Part shown: one piece after another, positions 5,829-13,610 of the stretch
How positions within the stretch are numbered: position 1 is the stretch's first letter
How the letters are laid out: every line of letters begins with the position of its first letter
NCBI GenBank assembly: GCA_023437885.1
Contig: JAEZFH010000470.1
Location: 1-29,973 of the forward strand
Direction of reading: 5' to 3'
Origin: Bacillota bacterium
GTDB lineage: Bacteria > Bacillota > Clostridia > Lachnospirales > Lachnospiraceae
Length of the DNA stretch: 29,973 nucleotides
Notes under the pieces: model-generated
The model's input: only the letters and a program-made list of their open reading frames with translations
What the model was told of the DNA's origin: nothing
Database searches by the model: none
Program-made: the position numbers and the translations under genes

Positions 5829-6081
5829 GCGTTGAAAATGTGTAAGTAGTCTGTAACGTTAACCTTCAGAGAGTTTGTACCATGGGTGAGAGTGCAAATG
5901 GACTGTTATGGATGAATTTCAGCATTGGAGCTTTTCATGAAAAGTACATTAATGATATGTACGTTAAGTGAATGTAGTTGCTGCATTAAAGCATAAACAA
6001 GTGCAGATATAAAAATATCTGAACATGGGTGGTACCGCGGGTAGACTCGTCCCATATGAATAATATGGAGCGGGTTTTTTT
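5829..6081 (+). promoter_or_regulatory. T-box leader, probably Phe-tRNA sensing
   Basis: The leader contains the conserved T-box TGGGTGGTACCGCGG (6026-6040), preceded by a stem III hairpin CAGATAT/ATATCTG (6004-6021). It ends in an intrinsic terminator (6045-6081), where ACTCGT pairs with GCGGGT before a T-run. A UUC triplet (5918-5920) within GAATTTCAGC lies where the specifier codon is expected, which matches phenylalanine. Uncharged tRNA-Phe would stabilise the antiterminator and switch on pheST. This is the normal regulation of pheST in many Firmicutes. Exact stem I pairing was not worked out. Confidence 0.9.
6045..6081 (+). terminator. Regulated terminator of the T-box leader
   Basis: ACTCGT plus CATAT pair with ATATG plus GCGGGT, followed by seven T. 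The upstream T-box bases can pair with part of the left arm to form the alternative antiterminator. Confidence 0.8.
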
Positions 6082-6127
6082 GCGTTATAAACAGTATATT
6101 TAATAATTCAGAAAGTAGGAGAAAGGT

Positions 6128-7174
6128 ATGCAGGAATGTAATGAATTAGCTGAAAATGTTTCTGAGATTAAACAGGAAATTTTAATTGGCGCTGAAAAGT
6201 TGAGTAGCTCAAAAGCTGTCTATGAGTTTAAAAAAGTATTTCTTGACTCAAAGAATGGGAAAATAAGTAATCTAATGAAAGCAATGCACAGCATTGCGCC
6301 GCAGGATCGCGCGAACTATGGAAAAGGCGTAAATGATTTGAAAGAATGGGTACAGCAATTCTTTGAGGAGATGGAGCAGAAGATCAAAGAAAAAGAACTT
6401 CAGCTACGATATGAATCTGAAAAGATTGATATCACAATGCCTTCTGAAAAAATTGAATATGGAAACCTACATCCTGTGACTCAAGTAAGGAATCAATTAA
6501 TAGAGGTTTTTTCGGAAATGGGTTTTCATGTTTATGAAGGTACCGAAATCGAAACAGATTATTATAATTTTACAGCTTTAAATACCCCTCAGGATCATCC
6601 GGCCAGGGATATGCAGGATACCTTTTATCTGTCTCCTGAATTCCTACTACGTACTCAGACCTCTGCTGGACAAATTCATGTAATGGAAAATAAAAGACCC
6701 CCGATAAAAATTATATCTCCAGGGAAAGTATTCCGTTCCGATGATGATGCAACACATTCACCAATGTTTAGTCAGATGGAGGGCCTTGTTGTAGATAAAG
6801 GAATTACTCTTTGTGATTTGAAGGGGATGCTTGATATATTTGTTCAGAGGATTTATGGTGAAGGAACTTCTACTCGGCTAAGACCATCGTATTTCCCTTT
6901 TACAGAGCCTTCGGTAGAAGTTGACTGTAGTTGTTTTGAGTGTGCAGGAAAAGGTTGTAAGCTTTGTAAAGGAACTGGTTGGATCGAGATTCTGGGGGCA
7001 GGAATTGTAAATAAAAAAGTCCTGGAAAATTGCGGAATTGATTCTGAGGAATACAGTGGATTGGCTTTTGGAATTGGAATGGAGCGTACTGCGATGCTAA
7101 AGTATGGAATAAACAATATTAAACTATTATTCGAGTCGGATTTGCGTGTATTAAAGCAGATTAACGATAATTAG
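6128..7174 (+). CDS. pheS: Phenylalanine-tRNA ligase alpha subunit
   Basis: A subunit of 348 residues, close to the usual 340. It forms an alpha2-beta2 enzyme with PheT that charges tRNA-Phe. The N-terminal coiled coil (about 1-95) binds tRNA, and the class II catalytic core follows. Motif 2 is FRSDDDATHSPMFSQMEG (202-219) and motif 3 is FGIGMERTAML (314-324). A cysteine-rich hairpin CFECAGKGCKLC (269-280) precedes GWIEILGAG, as in other Firmicute PheS. The start has an AGGAGAAAGG ribosome site. Some usually conserved C-terminal positions differ: INNIK instead of the common I-D/E-DIR, and DLRVLKQI where DxRF is common. The gene is AT-rich compared with the right half of the window. It lies 23 bases before pheT. 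Confidence 0.95.
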   Translation: MQECNELAENVSEIKQEILIGAEKLSSSKAVYEFKKVFLDSKNGKISNLMKAMHSIAPQDRANYGKGVNDLKEWVQQFFEEMEQKIKEKELQLRYESEKIDITMPSEKIEYGNLHPVTQVRNQLIEVFSEMGFHVYEGTEIETDYYNFTALNTPQDHPARDMQDTFYLSPEFLLRTQTSAGQIHVMENKRPPIKIISPGKVFRSDDDATHSPMFSQMEGLVVDKGITLCDLKGMLDIFVQRIYGEGTSTRLRPSYFPFTEPSVEVDCSCFECAGKGCKLCKGTGWIEILGAGIVNKKVLENCGIDSEEYSGLAFGIGMERTAMLKYGINNIKLLFESDLRVLKQINDN

Positions 7175-7197
7175 GAATAAGAAGACGGAGGTTAATT

Positions 7198-9618
7198 ATG
7201 TTAGTGCCATTAAGCTGGTTGAAAGAATATGTAGATATAGATATTCTACCTCAAGAATTAGAAAAACAACTTTTTTCTTGTGGATTTGAAGTAGAAGAAT
7301 TAATTGAGATAGGAAAGGATATTCACAATGTTGTTGTTGGTTTTGTTGAAGAATGTGAAGCGATTCCAGACACTCATCTCCATCTATGCAAAGTTAATGT
7401 TGGATGTAATGGAATTTTGCAGATTTGTTGTGGTGCAGATAATGTTAAAACAGGAGGAAAATATCCTGTTGCACAGATAGGCGCTTCTGTATATATGACA
7501 GCCAAAGATCATACGAAAGTTGAAGGTGTAGTAACAATTAAGCAAGGAAAACTTCGTGGTTATGAATCATATGGAATGCTTTGCTCGGGTGCAGAACTTG
7601 GTTTGAACGAGAATTTGTATCCAGGTGCGGGATATAACGGACTGCTGGTTTTGCCGGATGATGCAGAAATTGGAGCAGATATAAAACCTATTGTTGGTTT
7701 AGATGACTGGATTTTTGACATTGCTATTACAGCAAATAGACCAGACTGCAATAGTATTCTTGGTATAGCAAGAGAGGTGGCCGCTGTCCTTGAGAAAGAT
7801 TTAAAGCTGCCCGCTCTGGATTATTCAGAAACGGAAGTCAACAAAAATGGTTTTAAAGTTACGGTAGAAGCGCAGGATATTTGCTCGCGGTATATAGCTC
7901 ATTATGTATATGATGTTAAAATTTCTGATTCTCCGGCATGGATGAAACGCCGTCTCGCATTAGTTGGATTGGATTCCATTTCCAATGTGGTGGATATTAC
8001 TAACTATGTTTTGAAAGAAGTTGGACAACCTATGCATGCATTTGATTGTTCCTATCTAGAAGGAAGTCAAATTAATGTAAGACGTGCATTAGATAAAGAG
8101 AAGATTGTGACATTAGATGAACAAGAAATATCTCTGAATTCTATTAATCTTGTAATATGCGATGGTGTAAAACCAGTAGCCTTGGCAGGTGTTATGGGAG
8201 GGGTAAATTCTGAAATTCGAATTGAAACTAAGGAAGTGATATTTGAAGCTGCAAAATTTGCACGTGATAATATCAGAAAAACATCCCGTGCAATTGGTAA
8301 ACGTTCCGATGCAAGTGCAAGATTTGAAAAAGGTGTAGATGAGTATTCAACTGTGTTTGGTATGAAGCGAGCGCTACATCTGATTGAGGAACTAGGATGT
8401 GGAAAAGTTTCCTGTACACATGTGGATGTTAATACTGGAAATTCTATAGAACCTAAAGAAATGAAAATAAGCATTAGAAAAGTGAACCGTGTTCTTGGGA
8501 TTGTTGTACCAAATGAAGATATTCTACGAATTTTGAAAAGCTTGCAGTTTAATCCAGCAATTAAAGGGGATGATCTAACACTTGAAGTACCTGCCTACCG
8601 TGAAGATGTAGAAGCCTATCCTGATATTGCAGAAGAAGTTATTCGAATGTATGGATATGATAATCTGGTTTCAACCTTTATGCCGACTGCCAAAGTTACT
8701 ATTGGTGGTTGTGATATAAAATTTAAGTATAGAGAGGTAATAAAGAAAGCCTTATGCAATATAGGAGCTTATGAATGCATACACTATTCTTTCTTCTCAC
8801 CATCTGATTTAGATATGTTGAAAATTAAACATAATGCAAAAGAGAGAAATGCAATACGAATACTGAATCCAATCAATGAAGATCTTTCGCTAATGAGAAC
8901 TACCTTAGCAGCATCTATGATAAATGCGATTACTCGCAATCAGAAAAGAGGTAATTTGGATGGGAGATTGTTTGAAGTTGGAAATATTTTTATCCCAAAG
9001 GGATTACCTTTGGAAGAGTATCCTGAGGAACGTGAGATTCTCTGTGTTGGGGTATTTGGGGAAAAAGAATCCTTCTTTACATTAAAAGGTATCGCGGAAG
9101 GTATCGCTGACAGTTTGTTCCTGAAGTTTTCATTTGATAATGGGAAGAAAACATTCTTACATCCATATCAAACAGCTGTTATCTGTTGTGAAGGAATTGA
9201 GATAGGATACCTTGGAAAGCTTGCATATGATATTAAGGATAAAGTGGGAATGCGTACCCCTGCATATATAATGGAAATTGATCTGAATTTAGTGTCTCAT
9301 TGGTATGGGAATAAACCGATTTTTATAACGCCGTCAAAATTTGCAGAAGAAAAACGTGATATTGCATTGGTAATGGATAAGGAGATTACATGTGGACAGG
9401 TTGAAGAATGCATCAAAGAAGCTTGTGCAAATGTGAAAGAAATAAGATTATTTGATTTATATGAAGGAGAACAGGTACCTCAAAATAAAAAAAGTATGGC
9501 ATTTACTATTATATTTGCGCAAGAAGAGGAAGCTCTTAATTCAAAGGATATCGATGGTTTTATTGAAAAGATTCTAAAGAAATTAAACGATAAGCTGTTT
9601 ATAGACTTAAGATCTTAA
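7198..9618 (+). CDS. pheT: Phenylalanine-tRNA ligase beta subunit
   Basis: A subunit of 806 residues, normal for the bacterial family. It begins MLVPLSWLKEYVDI. The EMAP-like tRNA-binding domain is at about 39-150 (VVVGFVEEC...). The B3/B4 editing domain, which removes Tyr from tRNA-Phe, is at about 210-380. The B5 domain is at about 400-475, and the catalytic-like core contains LNPINEDLSLMRTTL. The C-terminal anticodon-binding FDX-ACB domain spans about 710-806 (SKFAEEKRDIALVMDK). The ribosome site is GACGGAGG. It is co-transcribed with pheS under T-box control. No clear terminator follows it. Confidence 0.96.
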   Translation: MLVPLSWLKEYVDIDILPQELEKQLFSCGFEVEELIEIGKDIHNVVVGFVEECEAIPDTHLHLCKVNVGCNGILQICCGADNVKTGGKYPVAQIGASVYMTAKDHTKVEGVVTIKQGKLRGYESYGMLCSGAELGLNENLYPGAGYNGLLVLPDDAEIGADIKPIVGLDDWIFDIAITANRPDCNSILGIAREVAAVLEKDLKLPALDYSETEVNKNGFKVTVEAQDICSRYIAHYVYDVKISDSPAWMKRRLALVGLDSISNVVDITNYVLKEVGQPMHAFDCSYLEGSQINVRRALDKEKIVTLDEQEISLNSINLVICDGVKPVALAGVMGGVNSEIRIETKEVIFEAAKFARDNIRKTSRAIGKRSDASARFEKGVDEYSTVFGMKRALHLIEELGCGKVSCTHVDVNTGNSIEPKEMKISIRKVNRVLGIVVPNEDILRILKSLQFNPAIKGDDLTLEVPAYREDVEAYPDIAEEVIRMYGYDNLVSTFMPTAKVTIGGCDIKFKYREVIKKALCNIGAYECIHYSFFSPSDLDMLKIKHNAKERNAIRILNPINEDLSLMRTTLAASMINAITRNQKRGNLDGRLFEVGNIFIPKGLPLEEYPEEREILCVGVFGEKESFFTLKGIAEGIADSLFLKFSFDNGKKTFLHPYQTAVICCEGIEIGYLGKLAYDIKDKVGMRTPAYIMEIDLNLVSHWYGNKPIFITPSKFAEEKRDIALVMDKEITCGQVEECIKEACANVKEIRLFDLYEGEQVPQNKKSMAFTIIFAQEEEALNSKDIDGFIEKILKKLNDKLFIDLRS

Positions 9619-9826
9619 GAATGTTAACCTTGAATAAAATCGAGAATTCCGCTTTAGAAGGTATATGTAATTGTAATGACCGTGATTTTATCCGCTTCTA
9701 TAGGCTATTAAATAAGAATACTTACAATCTCCTGTACTCATTCATCGGGGTTCAGCTTTCTCTGCCTTAGCAACAAGGGTAAGAGTTGCGGGAGTCACCA
9801 TAAAATCATCACATTCTTTCATTATA
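9619..9826. other. Intergenic stretch after pheT
   Basis: No gene or strong terminator is visible. A short minus-strand frame (about 9745-9822, tail MVTPATLTLVAKAEKAEPR) reads like protein but has no ribosome site and is probably chance or a remnant. Confidence 0.4.
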
Positions 9827-9855
9827 TTGACAAAGCGCAACCTATTGCATATAAT
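9827..9855 (+). promoter_or_regulatory. Consensus promoter of the marR-flavodoxin operon
   Basis: TTGACA (9827-9832) and TATAAT (9850-9855) are separated by 17 bases, a perfect sigma-A promoter. Operator-like palindromes cover the spacer and the start site, so it should be strong and tightly repressed. Confidence 0.88.
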
Positions 9856-9874
9856 AAATAAGCAATAAGTTGCG
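9836..9874. promoter_or_regulatory. Double operator, probable autoregulation by the MarR protein
   Basis: Two copies of the palindrome GCAA-N4-TTGC lie within CGCAACCTATTGC (9836-9848) and GCAATAAGTTGCG (9862-9874). The two 13-base arms are also inverted copies of each other (12 of 13 bases). One sits in the -35/-10 spacer and the other just after the -10 box. MarR proteins commonly bind such sites in their own promoters. Confidence 0.75.
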
Positions 9875-9896
9875 TAATAATTTGGAGGGTTAAAAA

Positions 9897-10361
9897 ATGG
9901 ACATTCCAACCAAAGAATATCTCTTTGGCAGTATTTTTCTTCTTGCAAACAAGCTGCAAACATTAGGAGATGCTGCCTTGGAGGAGATTACATTAAAGCA
10001 GTGGTTACTGCTTATTATGATTTTTAATATGAAGGAGAAACAGCCCTCCGTAACGGAAATAGCAGAGTTTATTGGTGGCACCAGGCAGAATGTACGAAAA
10101 ATGCTGGAGGTCCTCTCTGCGAAAGGCTATGTGACACTATGCGTAAACAAACAGGATAAACGTAATCTATCCGTAGCGTTGACGGATAAAACATTTCTAT
10201 TCTTCACACAGTTTGAAACCAAGGGCACAGCCTTCCTGGAACAGCTTTTTAATGGAATTAATTCCGACCTTCAGGAAAGCACCAGAATTACGGTGGAGGC
10301 ACTTTTTAATAATCTTGAAAGGATGAGAATGCAATATGAAAAAAGCGATAGTCATATATAA
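9897..10361 (+). CDS. MarR-family transcriptional regulator
   Basis: A protein of 154 residues with a winged helix-turn-helix core (about 30-105): LKQWLLLIMI, PSVTEIAEFIGGTRQNVRKMLEVLSAKGYV, then the wing NKQDKRNLSVALT. Flanking helices form the dimer interface, as is usual for MarR. The start follows TTGGAGGGT. The end overlaps the flavodoxin start by 26 bases, so the two are translationally coupled. Two operator palindromes in its promoter point to autorepression, relieved by a small ligand or by oxidation. I do not recognise a named subfamily. The coupled flavodoxin suggests a redox or quinone-like signal. Confidence 0.9.
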   Translation: MDIPTKEYLFGSIFLLANKLQTLGDAALEEITLKQWLLLIMIFNMKEKQPSVTEIAEFIGGTRQNVRKMLEVLSAKGYVTLCVNKQDKRNLSVALTDKTFLFFTQFETKGTAFLEQLFNGINSDLQESTRITVEALFNNLERMRMQYEKSDSHI

Positions 10362-10890
10362 ATCCAGGTACGGTTTTACAAAAAAATATGCGGATTGGAT
10401 CGCGCAGAGCTTAGATGCAGAGATAATGGAAGCCGGAAAGATAAAGGCTTCGGATTTACAAAATTACGATGTTATTATTTACGGCGGTGGCCTTTATGCA
10501 GGTGGTGTAAATGGCGTTTCGTTAATCAAAGATTCGTTTCAATCTATTGCAGATAAGTCGCTGTACCTGTTTACTGTGGGCGCTGCCGATGTAAGTAATG
10601 CAAAGAACATAAGCAGCATCCGCAATTCATTATCGAAGGTGCTTACTCCTGAAATGAAGAGGAAAATTAATATCTATCATTTTAGAGGCGGCATTGATTA
10701 CCCGAGACTCAGTTATGCTCATCGTATCATGATGGGCATGATGGTTAAAGGGATCAAAAAGAAACCGGAAGCCGAATTAAGCAATGAAGAAAAAAACATG
10801 CTGGGAACCTATGGGCAAGTTGTCGATTTTACTGACATATCATCCATCCAGGACATGGTCGATAGTATAAAAGCCGGACTCAAGCAATAA
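10336..10890 (+). CDS. Flavodoxin-domain protein, HemG-like
   Basis: A protein of 184 residues. The N-terminal FMN-binding loop YKSRYGFTKKYADWIA (about 8-23) and the flavodoxin core with YDVIIYGGGLYAGG (about 44-57) are clear. The long C-terminal region with FRGGIDYPRLSY and a MMGMMVKG helix resembles the Flavodoxin_5 (HemG-like) group. In HemG, a protein of this type oxidises protoporphyrinogen IX, but most clostridial members have no known substrate. No transmembrane helix is present. The gene starts inside the MarR gene and has a GAATGCAATATG context without a strong ribosome site, consistent with coupling. Expression should follow the MarR operator. Confidence 0.85.
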   Translation: MKKAIVIYKSRYGFTKKYADWIAQSLDAEIMEAGKIKASDLQNYDVIIYGGGLYAGGVNGVSLIKDSFQSIADKSLYLFTVGAADVSNAKNISSIRNSLSKVLTPEMKRKINIYHFRGGIDYPRLSYAHRIMMGMMVKGIKKKPEAELSNEEKNMLGTYGQVVDFTDISSIQDMVDSIKAGLKQ

Positions 10891-11025
10891 TTTATCGCTG
10901 GTTTTTGTTTTATAACAATCAGTGTATGGAAGGATTAGAATATCGGAGCTGGCCTTTTCACTGGCATGGCGTTATCTTCCTCTAGAATATTGCTCCCGAA
11001 TTTGTTGCTGACAGGTAGAAATTTA

Positions 11026-11056
11026 TTGACTTTGACGTCGTGTCGCAGTTTATAAT
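11026..11056 (+). promoter_or_regulatory. MerR-type promoter: 19-bp spacer with internal dyad
   Basis: TTGACT (11026-11031) and TATAAT (11051-11056) are 19 bases apart, longer than normal. The spacer contains the dyad ACT-N2-GAC-N5-GTC-N2-AGT (11029-11049). An over-long spacer with a dyad is the hallmark of promoters activated by MerR-family proteins through DNA untwisting. No merR gene is visible nearby, so the activator would be encoded elsewhere. Confidence 0.6.
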
Positions 11057-11133
11057 TTGAATGAGATAGCACCTTAATGATAGGAACTATTTTTCTTGAA
11101 GTAAAGTCTAAGCAAAAAAGGAGCAAGAGACAC

Positions 11134-11745
11134 ATGGAGATGGAAGAGTATTTGGGAGATATTAAGAAACATCATGCAACCTTGTGCAGGCAGATTGAGA
11201 AGCATATGGGTAAAGAGCAGAGTATCAAAATCCTTATGGACATTCCGGTGCCTTCAGGAGGTGAAACTCCCCAGGAACGTGCAAAATGGGCTGAACTAGT
11301 GACGGAAGGTCTGGAGAAATCATGTGATAAAGATCAGTTAGTACAGGTCAGGCAGGGATGTGCCTGCGTGCAGACCAACAAATATTCTGCGTATAATAAA
11401 AAATATTTTCCTCAAATCCGACAGGAACATCCGGATGATGAGGAATATATGAAGGCCGTTGCTGAATTTTTAAGCGGTCGGCCCCGAATTGGCAAGAGAG
11501 TGGAATACATAGATAGAAAAATTATTACTTATATGGGGGAAGGAAGAGATTGCGGGTGCTTTGTCATCAAGGGCGGATGGGATATGCCTACTTCGACGAC
11601 CTGGTGCTACTGCTGCCAGGGAACCCTATTCAGCCTCTATCAATTTATATTTCCAGAAAAGACCTGCCGTATGGAAATTATCGAATCCCATGCCACCGGC
11701 GGAAAGGATTGCATCTTTTCCACCTGGTATGAAGAGAAGGAATAG
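11134..11745 (+). CDS. Cysteine-rich protein of unknown function
   Basis: A soluble protein of 203 residues, without a signal peptide or membrane helix. Cysteines cluster in RQGCACVQ (about 73-80) and CGCFVI, and in the C-terminal half WCYCCQGTLFSLYQF and HATGGKDCIFSTWY. The latter pattern resembles clostridial proteins with a 4-vinyl-reductase-like or L-2-amino-thiazoline hydrolase-like small-molecule fold, but I cannot name a family with certainty. Start choice: the ATG at 11134 follows AAAAAGGAGCAAG with ideal spacing, whereas an in-frame ATG at 11077 has no ribosome site. The gene is alone, behind a MerR-type promoter and before a terminator at 11783-11809. A role in response to a metal, thiol or drug signal is an inference from the promoter only. 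Confidence 0.8.
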   Translation: MEMEEYLGDIKKHHATLCRQIEKHMGKEQSIKILMDIPVPSGGETPQERAKWAELVTEGLEKSCDKDQLVQVRQGCACVQTNKYSAYNKKYFPQIRQEHPDDEEYMKAVAEFLSGRPRIGKRVEYIDRKIITYMGEGRDCGCFVIKGGWDMPTSTTWCYCCQGTLFSLYQFIFPEKTCRMEIIESHATGGKDCIFSTWYEEKE

Positions 11746-11782
11746 AGGTCCCAATACTCCGGGAATATCATTAAATAAGCAG

Positions 11783-11809
11783 ACCACTGACATTTGTTGG
11801 TGGTTTTTT
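11783..11809 (+). terminator. Intrinsic terminator after the cysteine-rich gene
   Basis: ACCAC (11783-11787) pairs with GTGGT (11800-11804) around a 12-base loop, followed by six T. The stem is short but the T-run is good. Confidence 0.6.
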
Positions 11810-11881
11810 GCATTTGTAAACAGTAAGTATACTTTAATAAAGTGTAAATAATTATAAATAAATTAATTTTTAACATTAAAA

Positions 11882-11910
11882 TTGTCAATTCCATTTCCTT
11901 ACGATATAAT
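11882..11910 (+). promoter_or_regulatory. Promoter of an ORF-free transcript
   Basis: TTGTCA (11882-11887) and TATAAT (11905-11910) are separated by 17 bases. No gene starts within 300 bases downstream; the transcript would begin near 11917 and enter a strongly structured stretch. Confidence 0.7.
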
Positions 11911-11916
11911 AAGACT

Positions 11917-12140
11917 AGTATTGTGCTATACATGGATTAATATCATCCGGCAGAGGCACCCGAAGCTCATTAAAGCGGCTGCCGTGGATATTCCTGATAA
12001 CATAAACATGTTCATGATCTTATTGCTATAATCCTGTAAATAAGCATAGCCAGATCATGTGCATTCCGCTTTCATTATACTCTGTGGCAGCAGTATTTAA
12101 TTTGATTGAACATAAGAGTGGCTCGCAAAGCATGCCACTC
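11917..12140 (+). ncRNA. Candidate structured RNA or long leader of xpaC
   Basis: About 220 bases without a reading frame follow a good promoter. Three hairpins are visible. AATATC + CGGCAG pairs with CTGCCG + GATATT (11939-11992), with an apical region that can form CCG/CGG. CATGATCT pairs with AGATCATG (12013-12059). GAGTGGC pairs with GCCACTC (12116-12140). None has a T-run, so they are not simple terminators. A second promoter (12169-12197) then serves xpaC directly. It could be a regulatory leader, a small RNA, or a decayed mobile sequence. I could not match it to a known riboswitch core. Confidence 0.4.
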
Positions 12141-12168
12141 GTTGTTGGGACACTGTTTGCTTCAGGGC

Positions 12169-12197
12169 TTGACAAAAGCATGGGGTGGTAGTATTTT
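12169..12197 (+). promoter_or_regulatory. Promoter of xpaC-telA
   Basis: TTGACA (12169-12174) and TATTTT (12192-12197) are separated by 17 bases, ending 24 bases before the start codon. The -10 box is weak, so regulation or low activity is likely. Confidence 0.6.
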
Positions 12198-12221
12198 TAG
12201 CAGTATTATGGAGGATGTAAC

Positions 12222-13610
12222 ATGAGCCAAAAGAATTTCTCGAATCTGGGGGATGAAATTAAAGATATCGTTCAGAATGCAGTAAATACGATGGATTTTC
12301 ATCAGATCAACCGGGACATAGAGCATACGGTCCGGTCTGCCTTGAATGAAATCCGGGGTTCTTTGGGTAATAACCACAGGGGACCGGAATGGAAGGAGCC
12401 CCAGGACCGTCAGAATCAATGGAACGGGCAGGGCAGCAGCTACAATCAGACAAACCGGCAGCAAAATCCGGGAAATTGGAATCAATCCTACACAGCCAGA
12501 GGAGATTTTCGCCAGAGAGCCAGAGACCAGAGAACGGTTGTGGGAAGAAATGCAATGGAGAATAGATCAGGAGCGGTAGTTCCGAAGCAGAGAAACGAAG
12601 TCATTCCCTATGTTGAAGTGGGGAGAGTATCCGGAATTCTTCTGACTGTATTCGGGAGCATCGGAGTAGGACTCTTCGGGATCGGATCCTTGGTATTGGT
12701 TCTGTTGGGATATATTCTGAACCAATTCAGTTTTTTTGGGACAATCGCCGCGGGTTTGATACCGCTGTTGATGATTAGCTTCTTTTTGATGGCAGGAGGA
12801 GGAAAAAACCGTAAAAGAGTGAAGAGATTCCGAAGATATCGGAAGACCATTGGCGGACGCAGCTATTGCTCCCTGGAGGAACTATCCCAGAGTACGGGGT
12901 GGAGCAGAAAATTTGTATTAAAGGATATTCGCCGAATGATATCTCTGGGTATGTTCTTGGAGGGACGCATTGACGAGCAGGAAACCTGTGTTATCCTGAA
13001 CCGGGAGAGCTATCATCAGTATCTGGAGACAATGAAGAGTGCAAAGCTTCGTGAGATAGAGCAGCAGAAGCAGGCGATGGGCGAAGGTGCCGGGAGAGCG
13101 GGAAGTGCAGGCTCTCAGGAGGCTGTAAGGAACTCTGCAGCCGATCTTTCACCGGAGAAGGAAGAGCTGAGAAAAGCACTGGAAAGCGGCAGGGCCTGTA
13201 TTCAGCAGATGAAGGAAGCCAACGAGGAGATTCCGGGAGAAGAGATTTCCAGGAAGCTCTATCGCATGGAGGTGGTTACCGGAAGAATTTTTGATTATGT
13301 CGAGCTCCATCCGGCCCAGCTTCCCGAAATCCAGAAGTTTATGGAGTATTATCTCCCGACTACATTAAAGCTGATCAATGCCTACCGGGAATTTGACCGG
13401 CAGCCGGTTCAGGGAGAGAATATCACCACGGCGAAGAAGGAGATTGAATCCACACTGGATACGATCAATCATGCTTTTGAAACCTTGTTGGACAGCCTTT
13501 ATGAAGATGCTGCCATGGATGTATCCACTGATATCTCCGTACTGGAGACCATGCTTGCCCAGGAAGGACTTACCCCTGGTGAACTGAAAGCAAACAACGA
13601 CAAGCACTAA
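12222..13610 (+). CDS. xpaC: XpaC-family membrane protein
   Basis: A protein of 462 residues. The N-terminal part (1-130) is polar and rich in Asn, Gln and Arg, probably disordered. Two membrane helices follow (about 138-163 and 171-192), then a basic stretch KNRKRVKRFRRYRK. The cytoplasmic C-terminal domain (about 205-462) begins with a helix-turn-helix-like stretch and continues in long helices; YVELHP and FMEYYLPTTLKLINAY are typical of the XpaC family. B. subtilis XpaC was linked to 5-bromo-4-chloroindolyl phosphate hydrolysis, but its true role is unclear. It precedes telA, a pairing widespread in Firmicutes and linked to resistance to tellurite, membrane-active peptides and other stress. 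The start follows TATGGAGGATG with ideal spacing. Confidence 0.88.
   Translation: MSQKNFSNLGDEIKDIVQNAVNTMDFHQINRDIEHTVRSALNEIRGSLGNNHRGPEWKEPQDRQNQWNGQGSSYNQTNRQQNPGNWNQSYTARGDFRQRARDQRTVVGRNAMENRSGAVVPKQRNEVIPYVEVGRVSGILLTVFGSIGVGLFGIGSLVLVLLGYILNQFSFFGTIAAGLIPLLMISFFLMAGGGKNRKRVKRFRRYRKTIGGRSYCSLEELSQSTGWSRKFVLKDIRRMISLGMFLEGRIDEQETCVILNRESYHQYLETMKSAKLREIEQQKQAMGEGAGRAGSAGSQEAVRNSAADLSPEKEELRKALESGRACIQQMKEANEEIPGEEISRKLYRMEVVTGRIFDYVELHPAQLPEIQKFMEYYLPTTLKLINAYREFDRQPVQGENITTAKKEIESTLDTINHAFETLLDSLYEDAAMDVSTDISVLETMLAQEGLTPGELKANNDKH

Noticed and set aside
9742..9963. Minus-strand frame upstream of the MarR gene
   Set aside because: It crosses the MarR gene's start, promoter and operators. 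Its last 26 codons look slightly protein-like, but no ribosome site is present.
10935..11135. Minus-strand frame between the flavodoxin and cysteine-rich genes
   Set aside because: It covers the MerR-type promoter and lacks a ribosome site. The tail (NKFGSNILEEDNAMPVKRPAPIF) is mildly protein-like, so a remnant cannot be excluded.
12116..12140. Terminator before xpaC
   Set aside because: The stem GAGTGGC/GCCACTC is clear but no T-run follows on either strand, so it is listed only as part of the structured stretch.
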